A DNA stretch of 64,000 nt from an uncultured Victivallales bacterium (lineage in GTDB: Bacteria > Verrucomicrobiota > Lentisphaeria > Victivallales > UBA1829), in assembly GCA_934644965.1 (NCBI GenBank), contig CAKUDG010000008.1:43933-107932 (forward strand), written 5' to 3'. Numbering within the stretch: the stretch's first letter is position 1; every line of letters starts with the position of its first letter. The notes under the pieces were generated by a model. The model was given only the letters and a program-made list of their open reading frames with translations. It had not been told where the DNA came from and made no database searches. Positions 55,232-64,000 of this stretch are shown in pieces. A program made the position numbers and the translations under genes.

Positions 55232-55882
55232 ATGCTCAAGACAAATTATATGATACTCAGGAAGACGCCTTTTCAGGAAAGCGGGCTGATTGTTGCGGGG
55301 ATCAGTCCTGATTACGGGCGTCTGGATTTTCTCTGGAAGGGGGGGCGGCGCATCGGGGCGAAGAAATTTCCGGAGGCGGGATTATTCCGTGAATTTGCGA
55401 TTGAGTTTCGGGATCCGGGGAATCGTTCCGAGGGACTTCTTGGGATGTCTTCGTGCGAGATGATTGGGGTTCATGACCGGATTGCGGGGGATCTGGAGAA
55501 TTACCTGACGGTTTGTGATCAGGCTTCTTTTCTGTTGAGGCATTCCCGTCCGATGCTGGAGATGCCTCTTGCCTACGGGGCGTTTCGGAACATGCTTCTT
55601 CATCTGGAGTGGGGGGAGGGGTCGAGCCGTTATTTCTGGCAGATGCTGGTAAAACTGGTATTTTTGCATGAGGGGGGATTGATTCCGGAGGAGAGGGGGA
55701 ATGATTCAGAGGAGGGGGTGTGTTCTTCATTGGATTCCCGTCGTTCTGCCGTGCTTCGGAGACTGATTGCCTTTGCCTCCGGGGAAGAAAACGGGGAAGG
55801 CATCAAAGAGTTTTCACCGGGATATGTGAGACGTCTTTCTTCGTGGGTGGATGCTCTTTGCCGCTATCATTCCTTAAAGTAG
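55232..55882 (+). CDS. recO: RecO-like DNA repair protein
   Basis: About 216 residues from ATG 55232 (MLKTNYMILRKTPFQESGLI), or 227 from ATG 55199. The N-terminal OB fold has ISPDYGRLDFLWKGGRRIGAKKF and LFREFAIEFRD as in RecO. The four-Cys zinc finger of typical RecO is not visible, and the C-terminus is short. RecO helps load RecA on SSB-coated DNA. It ends 43 bases before the third repeat block. Confidence 0.78.
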   Translation: MLKTNYMILRKTPFQESGLIVAGISPDYGRLDFLWKGGRRIGAKKFPEAGLFREFAIEFRDPGNRSEGLLGMSSCEMIGVHDRIAGDLENYLTVCDQASFLLRHSRPMLEMPLAYGAFRNMLLHLEWGEGSSRYFWQMLVKLVFLHEGGLIPEERGNDSEEGVCSSLDSRRSAVLRRLIAFASGEENGEGIKEFSPGYVRRLSSWVDALCRYHSLK

Positions 55883-55924
55883 CGATTGTGCCTTTTTGAT
55901 TCAACATAAAAAAAGCAGAAAAAA

Positions 55925-56107
55925 ATACGGCAGGCGGTGCCTGCCGGGTGCAGGAGATGCAATCCTGCCGAGGAGTATGAGGGCGAGGAGCCCTCATGCT
56001 TTTCAGAAAAAAAATAAAATATAAAAATAAAAAAAACGGCAGGCGTGCCTGCCGGGTGCAGGAGATGCAATCCTGCCGAGGAGTATGAGGGCGAGGAGCC
56101 CTCATGC
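55925..56107 (-). repeat. Intergenic repeat block 3, two copies of unit B (inverted)
   Basis: Copies at 55925-55999 and 56036-56107 are nearly identical, separated by A/T sequence. Hairpins CGGCAGG/CCTGCCG and ATGAGGGC/GCCCTCAT as in blocks 1 and 2, read on the minus strand after unit A. Confidence 0.9.
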
Positions 56108-56130
56108 TTTTATTTTATTTATTTTATTTT

Positions 56131-56250
56131 GCCTTCGGCGGCCAGCGTTTCGCCGCTGGAGTGCGACAAGGTCACGGACCTTGACCGTGAGAAAAATGCT
56201 GATCGCATTTTTCCGTAATTTTTGCTTCGCAATATTATTTTTTGCTTTGC
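56131..56250 (-). repeat. Intergenic repeat block 3, one copy of unit A (inverted)
   Basis: The three hairpins are present on the minus strand in the order GAAAAATGC/GCATTTTTC, CAAGGTC/GACCTTG, and a diverged third hairpin (CCAGCG/CGCTGG changed to CCAGCGGCGAAACGCTGG with GCACTC before). It abuts the lpxB stop, so lpxB transcripts run into unit A then B. Confidence 0.88.
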
Positions 56251-56255
56251 AGATT

Positions 56256-57434
56256 TTATTTTCGGGGAGATTCGATTGTCTTCAGGATCAGAGCTGCAGA
56301 ACGGCTTGTGGCATTTTCCGATCCGCAGGAAAGAGCGTTTGTCATTTCCAGCATGTCTTTTTCCACTTCAAGTCTCCGGCTTCCGCCGGGCAGAATGCGC
56401 TCCACGGCATCGGCAAGATTTTCCGGAGTCACCTGGAACTGGAGAAATTCTTCAAATACCTTTCTGTTCAGAATGATGTTGACCATGGTGAAAGATCCCC
56501 GGAACAGTTTTCCGATGATGCACCGGGCAAGCAGAAAAGTAAGAGGATTCAAACGATAGGCAACCACAAGAGGCAATCCCGCAATGGCGGATTCCACCGT
56601 GACCGTTCCCGAGGCCGCAAGTCCGCAGGAAGCCTCCTGCATCCAACGGGCCGTCTGCCCCCAGGAAATTTCCATTTTCGGCAGAACCGTTCCCGGATGC
56701 TTCCGCAGGAACTGATCCCGGAGCGAGAGAATGTCCTCATACGTTTTTTTGCGCGGAGCGGAGATTGCAAATTTCAGATTCGGATGCCGCTGCTGAAGCA
56801 GGAGTGCCGTCTCGAGAAAAGGCTCCATCAGACGGCTGGTTTCACTTTTGCGGCTGCCCGGCAAAAGCAGAATACGCTCCGGATCGCGCCGGATGGAAGG
56901 ATCCGTCCGTTCCCGGACAATTTCCACCAGCGGATGGCCCGCGAATTCCGTATCCAGCCCGCTGCCTTTCCATACTTCCGGCTCGAACGGGAAAATCACC
57001 AGAAGCTTCCTGCAGTATTTCGCCAGTTTCGGGATATTCGATTTCCGCCACACCCAGACCTGTGGACTGATGTACCAGATCACCGGAATCCCCAGCTTCC
57101 AGAGACGTTTCGCAAAACGGATGTTGAATCCGGGATAATCCACCATGACCACCGCGTCCGGACGCTGCCTTGCCGCTTCCCGCGTGAAAAAAAGAAGAAT
57201 GCGGATGAAAGTGAATAAATTGCCCAGCACCTCGATCAGACCGACAACTCCCAGTTCAGAAGAGTCGACCAGAATATCGACTCCCGCCTTCCTCATTTCC
57301 ACTCCCCCCATCCCCGCAATCCGCACTCCGGGGCTGATCCTGCGCAGCTCAGAAGCAATCCGCGCCCCGTACAGATCCCCGGACGATTCGCCCGCCATAA
57401 TCCAGATGAGTGTGTCTTTGTTCTGTTCGCCCAT
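56256..57434 (-). CDS. lpxB: Lipid-A-disaccharide synthase
   Basis: 392 residues. MAGESSGDLYGARIASEL, VVGLIEVL, DYPGFNIRFAKRL, YISPQVWVWR and ASGTVTVESAIAGLP are family motifs. LpxB condenses UDP-2,3-diacylglucosamine and lipid X at the inner membrane, showing the organism makes LPS. It is the last gene of the ffh-hypothetical-lpxB operon, six bases after the preceding gene. Confidence 0.95.
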   Translation of the reverse strand: MGEQNKDTLIWIMAGESSGDLYGARIASELRRISPGVRIAGMGGVEMRKAGVDILVDSSELGVVGLIEVLGNLFTFIRILLFFTREAARQRPDAVVMVDYPGFNIRFAKRLWKLGIPVIWYISPQVWVWRKSNIPKLAKYCRKLLVIFPFEPEVWKGSGLDTEFAGHPLVEIVRERTDPSIRRDPERILLLPGSRKSETSRLMEPFLETALLLQQRHPNLKFAISAPRKKTYEDILSLRDQFLRKHPGTVLPKMEISWGQTARWMQEASCGLAASGTVTVESAIAGLPLVVAYRLNPLTFLLARCIIGKLFRGSFTMVNIILNRKVFEEFLQFQVTPENLADAVERILPGGSRRLEVEKDMLEMTNALSCGSENATSRSAALILKTIESPRK

Positions 57435-57440
57435 GATATG

Positions 57441-58355
57441 TCACCGATTTTCCGTTTTTCCCGTCGTTTCCGCTGGATTGCCTGTCCTTTCCGCGGCGGG
57501 AGATCCAGTGTCCGGCGCGGCGGCGGGCACTCCCTTTTCCTGTTCCGTCATCGGAACAGGAGCGGCGTCGACGGTTTCGGCATCGGAAGAAGTGTTTTGC
57601 TCCGCCTCTCCGGAAGTGGTTTCCTCCGGTTCGGTCCCGGACAGCGGAAGAATTTCGTAAAGAAGATAAAGCTCTCCCTTCCGGGGCGGCGGAAGCAATT
57701 CGGACTCTTCAAACGATTCGGAGGAAGAAGCCTTGGCTCGGCGGTTTGTAGCGGAATCGGCGAAAAGGGCAAAACAGATCTTCCGGCTTCCGGGGGTCGG
57801 CGCAATGGAGCTCTTGTTTTCTTCATTCTCCTCTGCCGTTTCCGTCTTTGCCGTTTTTTCCGCAGTTTCCACCGTTTCCGCGGCTGTGCCTGACTTGTTT
57901 CCATCCTCCCCGATTCTTTCATCTGGATCTGCGACGGGGAGCGGGGAGTCGAGCAGTCTGCCGGAAAACTTTTCAGAAAGATGCAGGGAACGGGGCGTGA
58001 AAATGTAGGTGGCGTTCGGTGTTTTCAGAAAGAGCTGAAGCATGCTCCGGTCGTCCGGATGCCGGCGGAGAATGACGTCCGCCTCCTTCAGTTCCGTTTC
58101 CCCCTCTTTTTTCCTGTTGAGCAGGATCGAAGCGAACTCAACAGGTTCCTGCTGATGCCCCTGATAGAAAAGCAGGATTCTGCAGTCCATCAGTTTTTTG
58201 GGAAAGGTCAGAGATCCGAGTTCCGCGCCCAGAAGATTCGCCACCTGTTTCGGCGTGACTCTGTTCCGGTGCTCCCGCCCGTAGGTGCCGAAAAGCAGAA
58301 GCGCGGAAAGAATGGCAATGACTGCGCAGAGCAGAACGATGAATGTGTTTTTCAT
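57441..58355 (-). CDS. Hypothetical single-span membrane protein
   Basis: 304 residues. A single N-terminal hydrophobic segment (IVLLCAVIAILSALLLFGTY, about residues 5-24) suggests an inner-membrane anchor. The middle is soluble and basic; from about residue 150 the sequence is dominated by Glu, Thr, Ala and Ser and looks disordered (KTAKTETAEENEENKSS; the last 60 residues). DUF4340-like proteins share this layout, but the match is uncertain. It sits between ffh and lpxB. Confidence 0.68.
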   Translation of the reverse strand: MKNTFIVLLCAVIAILSALLLFGTYGREHRNRVTPKQVANLLGAELGSLTFPKKLMDCRILLFYQGHQQEPVEFASILLNRKKEGETELKEADVILRRHPDDRSMLQLFLKTPNATYIFTPRSLHLSEKFSGRLLDSPLPVADPDERIGEDGNKSGTAAETVETAEKTAKTETAEENEENKSSIAPTPGSRKICFALFADSATNRRAKASSSESFEESELLPPPRKGELYLLYEILPLSGTEPEETTSGEAEQNTSSDAETVDAAPVPMTEQEKGVPAAAPDTGSPAAERTGNPAETTGKTENR

Positions 58356-58443
58356 AAACTTGTCCTTTCAGATTTTCCCGGGACGGGGGAAAACGAAACG
58401 TCTCCGGAAAAGTGTTTCCAGTGTCTGAAATACGGGAGGAAAT

Positions 58444-59853
<1,410 letters not shown>

Positions 59854-59987
59854 AAAAAACTCCTGAACTTTAAAAAAAACGGCCCCATGCTATATTAAAG
59901 AAAAACGGCATTGAATGACATTATCTTATAAATATGGCATTTTACCGCGGAAATTCAAACTCATATCACAGCAGGGAGCTAAAAAAT

Positions 59988-61667
59988 ATGCGCAGCGACA
60001 TCATGAAAAAGGGCCTGGAAAGGGCTCCTCACAGAGCCTTGTTCCGTGCGGGAGGACTCCGGAAACGCGATTTTTCCAAACCGTTCATCGGGGTTTGCAA
60101 TTCGTATTCCACGGTGGTGCCGGGGCATTGCCATCTTGACAAGGTCGGGAAACTGATCTGCGAGGAGATCCGGAAGGCGGGCGGAGTCCCGTTTGAATTC
60201 AACACCATTGCCATCTGCGACGGGATCGCCATGGGGCATGAAGGCATGAAATTTTCTCTCCCCAGCCGCGAACTGATTGCCGATGCTCTCGAATCCATGG
60301 CTTCCGCCCATCCGTTCGACGCTCTGATCTGCATTCCCAACTGCGACAAGGTGACACCGGGCATGCTTATGGGAGCCATGCGTCTGAACATTCCCACCCT
60401 TTTCGCTTCCGGCGGTCCCATGGAGGCGGGAAAACTTTCCGACGGCACGCCGTGCGATTTGATTTCCATCTTTGAAGGAATCGGCAGAACCAGGGTCGGA
60501 ACGCTGGACGACAAGGGGCTTGAGGAACTGGAAAAGAAAGCCTGTCCGGGCTGCGGATCGTGTTCGGGCATGTTCACGGCCAACAGCATGAACTGTCTCT
60601 GTGAGGCGCTTGGGTTGGCACTGCCGGGGAATGGGAGTATTGTCGCAGTCAGTCCGAAACGGCGCAAATTCTGGAAGGAGTCCGCCCGGAGGATTGTGGA
60701 GATGGCTCTGGAAGGGGGACCGCTTCCCCGTGATATCGCGACGGTCGACGCCTTCCACAATGCCCTTGTCCTGGACATGGCCATGGGCGGGAGCAGCAAT
60801 ACGGTTCTCCATACCCTGGCCGTCGCCCACGAGGCCGGGATCAAGCTCGATCTGCATAAGCTTGACAAAATCAGCAAGAAAACTCCGAACATCTGCAAGG
60901 TTTCCCCTTCCAGTTCCTTCCACATGGAAGACGTTCACGCTTCCGGCGGCATTCCCGCCATTCTGAAGGAAATTGCCAAGCTCAAGGGATCCATCCGCGG
61001 CGATCTGCCCACTGTCAGCGGAAAGACCATCGGAGAAATCATGGCTCACGCGCCCGATCCGGACGGCACGGTCATCCGGACTCTGGACAACGCCTACAGC
61101 AAGGAAGGCGGTCTGGCGATTCTTTTTGGGAACCTTGCGGACAACGGTGCCGTCGTCAAAGCCGCCGGAGTGGCTCCGGAAATGCTGAAGCATAAAGGTC
61201 CCGCCGTTATTTTCGAGAGCCAGGAGGAAGCCTGCGAAGGCATTCTTGCCGGGAAGGTCAAGGAAGGAGATGTGGTGGTCATCCGCTATGAAGGGCCGAA
61301 GGGCGGTCCCGGAATGCAGGAAATGCTTGCTCCGACCAGTTATATTATGGGACGCGGACTCGGAGGAAAGGTTGCGCTTGTCACGGACGGCCGTTTCAGC
61401 GGCGGGACCCGCGGCGCCTGTATCGGGCATGTCAGCCCTGAAGCCGCCGCAGGCGGGACCATCGCTCTCGTCAAGGATGGCGACATCATTGAAATCGACA
61501 TCCCCGGCCGCGTCCTGAAGCTGAACGTCTCCGAAAAGGAACTTGCGAAACGCAAGGCCGCCTGGAAGCCGAGACCTCCGAAAGCCGTCGGCTCCTGGCT
61601 GAAGCGCTATGCCCTCCTTGCGACCAGCGCCGATACCGGAGGAGTTCTGAAAACCTCTCTGGACTGA
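59988..61667 (+). CDS. ilvD: Dihydroxy-acid dehydratase
   Basis: 559 residues from ATG 59988 (MRSDIMKKGLERAPHRALFRA), the family start, with AGGGAG upstream; the frame extends to 59934. Cys ligands of the Fe-S cluster lie in GVCNSYST, IPNCDK and CPGCGSCSGMFTANSMN, and TDGRFSGGTRG follows. It makes the keto acids of valine and isoleucine. It is divergent from ffh and stands alone. Confidence 0.96.
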   Translation: MRSDIMKKGLERAPHRALFRAGGLRKRDFSKPFIGVCNSYSTVVPGHCHLDKVGKLICEEIRKAGGVPFEFNTIAICDGIAMGHEGMKFSLPSRELIADALESMASAHPFDALICIPNCDKVTPGMLMGAMRLNIPTLFASGGPMEAGKLSDGTPCDLISIFEGIGRTRVGTLDDKGLEELEKKACPGCGSCSGMFTANSMNCLCEALGLALPGNGSIVAVSPKRRKFWKESARRIVEMALEGGPLPRDIATVDAFHNALVLDMAMGGSSNTVLHTLAVAHEAGIKLDLHKLDKISKKTPNICKVSPSSSFHMEDVHASGGIPAILKEIAKLKGSIRGDLPTVSGKTIGEIMAHAPDPDGTVIRTLDNAYSKEGGLAILFGNLADNGAVVKAAGVAPEMLKHKGPAVIFESQEEACEGILAGKVKEGDVVVIRYEGPKGGPGMQEMLAPTSYIMGRGLGGKVALVTDGRFSGGTRGACIGHVSPEAAAGGTIALVKDGDIIEIDIPGRVLKLNVSEKELAKRKAAWKPRPPKAVGSWLKRYALLATSADTGGVLKTSLD

Positions 61668-61724
61668 GACAGGTTTTTCTCTGTCATCCACTCTTCTTCC
61701 GCAATGTCCGGAAGAAATCATTTT

Positions 61725-61784
61725 CACGGATTTTTCCCCTGCGGTATTTTTCCAGGCCGGGGGGGAAAAATCCGTGAATTTTTT
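61725..61784 (+). terminator. Rho-independent terminator after ilvD
   Basis: A perfect 15-bp stem, 61725-61739 with 61762-61776, has a 22-base loop and is followed by AATTTTTT. A smaller TTCTTCC/GGAAGAA hairpin (61694-61716) precedes it. It separates convergent ilvD and the marC gene. Confidence 0.85.
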
Positions 61785-61845
61785 CCCCTGAAGCCGAGAC
61801 TGGCATTTTGCCGGAAAGTTTTTTCTTTTCTCCGGACAGGATGAT

Positions 61846-62472
61846 TCAGCGTGCAAGCGGGAATCCCGCCGCCTTCATCCATTGTCCGGCACCGTTCAGG
61901 ATCATCTGCATGGCCATGGACATGACGATCAGCCCTGTGATTCGGACAATCGGTCCGATGGCGTGGATGCGGTTCAGAAAATTACCGATTTTGAGTGAGG
62001 TCAGCATAATCATCAGATTGCAGAAAATGGCCGCCGCAACAGCGCAGACGGTGAAAGGAATGCCCCGGGTTCCAGCAATGGAAATGGAGGCCGCAATCAT
62101 TCCTGGACCGGCGATCAGCGGGGCGGCAAGGGGGACGATGGAAAGATCCGGGACCTTCATGAGATCCTGTTTTTCATAAAAGCGTCCCTCCTGGACCGCT
62201 TTGAGTCCGGCGAGGAAGAGAACGATTCCGCCGGCGATGCTCAGGGAATAGATGTCGATCCGGAAAAATCTGACCAGCAGGATATTTCCCACCGAGGCCA
62301 GTGTCCCGAGAATCAGGAAAGCCGCCAGCGAGGAGCGGCAGGAGACATGAAAGAGCTCCTTCTGGGAGTAGGGCGGATCCATAGAGGCGAGAAGGAAGAC
62401 TTTGCTTGCCGGATTGATCGTTGCCAGGAAATAGACCGTGAATTCAAAAAATTCGGGAAGCGTAAAATTCAT
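61846..62472 (-). CDS. MarC family integral membrane protein
   Basis: 208 residues from ATG 62472 (MNFTLPEFFEFTVYFLATIN). Six hydrophobic segments, the DPPYSQKELFHVSCRSS stretch, an AGGIVLFLAGLKAVQ segment and PLAAPLIAGPGMIA are characteristic of the MarC (UPF0056) family. The function of the family is not established. A longer frame to 62634 is not protein-like and overlaps the next gene. Confidence 0.88.
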   Translation of the reverse strand: MNFTLPEFFEFTVYFLATINPASKVFLLASMDPPYSQKELFHVSCRSSLAAFLILGTLASVGNILLVRFFRIDIYSLSIAGGIVLFLAGLKAVQEGRFYEKQDLMKVPDLSIVPLAAPLIAGPGMIAASISIAGTRGIPFTVCAVAAAIFCNLMIMLTSLKIGNFLNRIHAIGPIVRITGLIVMSMAMQMILNGAGQWMKAAGFPLAR

Positions 62473-62528
62473 GATTGTTTTCCCTTGTTTTCCGGGATTT
62501 GCTTTTTCTTTTTTCCGGTCGTGGATTT

Positions 62529-63485
62529 CTATTTCTGGGGGGAGCTTTCCTTCTGCTGCCTCAGTTGTTCCAGAGACTCGATTTTGTTTCCGGGCCGAGC
62601 CTTTTTCCAGGAATCGTAAGTTTTCAGGACGCATCTGATTCCGGGCTCCGGCATATCGGCGTAGACGTTTTTCCGGAGCTGTTCACGGATATTTCCCCCG
62701 GCAAAGGCGGCTGTGAAGAGCCTCCGGTATTCCTGTGGAATTCCTGCGAGCCATCCGGAAGAGCTGTCGCTGAAAACGACGAGGACATCGGAACTGTTTT
62801 CGACAAAGCTCAGGATGGCGGGAATCCCTTCCGCACCTTTCCCCAGCGGATCGTTTTCCAGGCGGGAGACAGCCTGAAAGACGGTTTCTTTGATGTCCTC
62901 ATCGACCTGTGTCTGTGTATTATAATAGAAATAATACATTCCCAGGCCGTTCAGCGCCATCTCCAGCACTTTTTTCCGCAACGGGAGCGGTTCTGCAGGG
63001 GAGGTGAAACGGATTCTGACAAGATCTCCGCTGTATCCTGTAACGAAGAGTTCCGTAAGGAACGGGATGCCTCTGCTGTTCCGGTAGGAATAAGACGCAT
63101 AATACATCTGCAATTCTTTTCCTGCCGGGCACTTCAGGATCCGGATGCCTTTGCCGAGGAGGGTCAGATCCTTGAAACGGTTTTTCTTCTTCTCCCATTC
63201 TTCGCATTCGGTGTTGAAGGCGGTTTCGATGCTTTTGTCTTCGATGCCGTCAGGCAGATTCTCTTTTCCGGGATTGCGCCGCAGAAAATCGAGAAGGAAT
63301 CCTTTATTGATGTAAATAGCTGCAAGACCGTCGGGATTTTTCGTGGAACCGGTGGCTTGGATTCTTACCAGCGGACCGAGCTGGAGGGGGAGGGCGGTCT
63401 CTTCTGCGGACAGGCTAGAAAATGCGAGTGTCAATTCTCCCAGCAGCAGGTACAGGAAAAGACGGATAACGGAAAAAACTCTCAT
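62529..63485 (-). CDS. Hypothetical secreted protein
   Basis: 318 residues with a signal peptide (MRVFSVIRLFLYLLLGELTL, cleavage near SLSAEE). The mature region has alternating charged and hydrophobic segments, including GLGMYYFYYNTQTQVDED and FVENSSDVLVVFSDSSSGWL, and a Lys/Gln-rich C-terminus. I do not recognise the family. The gene begins 50 bases from repeat block 4. Confidence 0.72.
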   Translation of the reverse strand: MRVFSVIRLFLYLLLGELTLAFSSLSAEETALPLQLGPLVRIQATGSTKNPDGLAAIYINKGFLLDFLRRNPGKENLPDGIEDKSIETAFNTECEEWEKKKNRFKDLTLLGKGIRILKCPAGKELQMYYASYSYRNSRGIPFLTELFVTGYSGDLVRIRFTSPAEPLPLRKKVLEMALNGLGMYYFYYNTQTQVDEDIKETVFQAVSRLENDPLGKGAEGIPAILSFVENSSDVLVVFSDSSSGWLAGIPQEYRRLFTAAFAGGNIREQLRKNVYADMPEPGIRCVLKTYDSWKKARPGNKIESLEQLRQQKESSPQK

Positions 63486-63561
63486 GACGGCCCCTTTCTG
63501 ATTCCTTACAATATGGATTCCCGGAATTCAATATACCATCCGGATTTTTTTCTTCAAGATC

Positions 63562-64000
63562 GAAAAATAGGGTGAAGATTTTTCTCATAGTCAAAGTCTG
63601 TGACCTTGTCGGGATCCAGCGGCGAGACGCCGGCCGCCGGAGGCAAAAAAAGAAAACTTGCGAAGCAACAAAAAAATAATATTGCGAAGCAAAAATTACG
63701 GAAAAATGCGATCAGCATTTTTCTCGCGGTCAAGGTCCGTGACCTTGTCGGGATCCAGCGGCGAAACGCTGGCCGCCGGAGGCAAAAATAATAAATAAAA
63801 ACTTGCGAAGCAAAAATTACGGAAAAATGCGATCAGCATTTTTCTCGCGGTCAAGGTCCGTGACCTTGTCGGGATCCAGCGGCGAAACGCTGGCCGCCGG
63901 AGGCAAAAATAATAAATAAAAACTTGCGAAGCAAAAATTACGGAAAAATGCGATCAGCATTTTTCTCGCGGTCAAGGTCCGTGACCTTGTCGGGATCCAG
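63562..64000 (+). repeat. Intergenic repeat block 4, tandem unit A copies continuing off the right edge
   Basis: A degenerate first copy begins at 63562 and three good copies at 63701, 63822 and 63943, the last truncated by the window. The period is 121 bases and the full copies appear identical. All carry GGGATCCAG instead of CGGTCCAG in the linker between the second and third hairpins. The gap to the next gene lies outside the window. Confidence 0.92.

Overview
The window looks like chromosomal DNA of a Gram-negative member of the PVC superphylum, most plausibly Lentisphaerota (Victivallis-like). The reasons are the combination of a lipid A gene (lpxB), an orphan pseudopilin with the FTLIELLVVIAIIAILAALL N-terminus and a C-terminal H-x-DG signature, several small glycosidase genes scattered among sugar regulators, and an rpsM-rpsK-rpoA-rplQ cluster without rpsD, as in chlamydial relatives. 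This is inference from gene content; no rRNA gene is present to settle it.

Layout. 1-2.2 kb: a cut-off secreted protein, a DUF4432 mutarotase-like gene, the first block of an intergenic repeat family and tRNA-Leu. 2.3-4.9 kb: a large secreted protein of unknown role. 5.1-25.1 kb: a long run of translation and transcription genes on the + strand: tRNA-Thr, tuf, rpmG, tRNA-Trp, secE, nusG, rplKAJL, rpoBC, then rpsL, rpsG, fusA, rpsJ, rplC, rplD, rplW, rplB, rpsS, closed by a strong terminator after rpsS. 25.6-30.3 kb (- strand): an unknown secreted protein followed by mreC, mreD and mrdA (cell elongation). 30.7-42.3 kb: accessory carbohydrate region with an ABC permease carrying a large insertion, a frameshifted LacI-type regulator, a ROK regulator, a nagB-like deaminase, a GH20-like hexosaminidase, a GH109-like Gfo/Idh/MocA enzyme, a pseudopilin and a GH78-like enzyme. 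42.4-43.4 kb: second repeat block and crcB. 43.8-46.5 kb (- strand): rpmJ, rpsM, rpsK, rpoA, rplQ. 46.7-55 kb (- strand): a GntR/LacI hybrid regulator, pyrR-pyrB-pyrC, rsmI, two hypothetical genes and galE. 55.2-63.5 kb: recO, third repeat block, ffh-hypothetical-lpxB operon, ilvD, marC family gene, hypothetical secreted protein. 63.5-64 kb: fourth repeat block, running off the edge.

How it fits together. The translation block is split compared with the classical str-S10-spc-alpha order: the S10 part stops after rpsS and the alpha part restarts at rpmJ 21 kb away on the other strand. The 33.4-38.8 kb genes (ROK regulator, NagB-like, GH20-like, GH109-like) suggest use of N-acetylated amino sugars from host or environmental glycans.

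Most notable: (1) a modular family of intergenic hairpin repeats (unit A about 121 bp in tandem, unit B about 77 bp) in four places, always in the order A then B where both occur, with conserved stems and variable loops; (2) an EF-Tu whose switch I segment has a five-residue insertion and lacks the RGITIN sequence; (3) an identical 12-base sequence placed identically behind the predicted promoters of the tRNA-Thr/tuf and rpsL transcripts; (4) a LacI-type regulator broken by an apparent single-base deletion.
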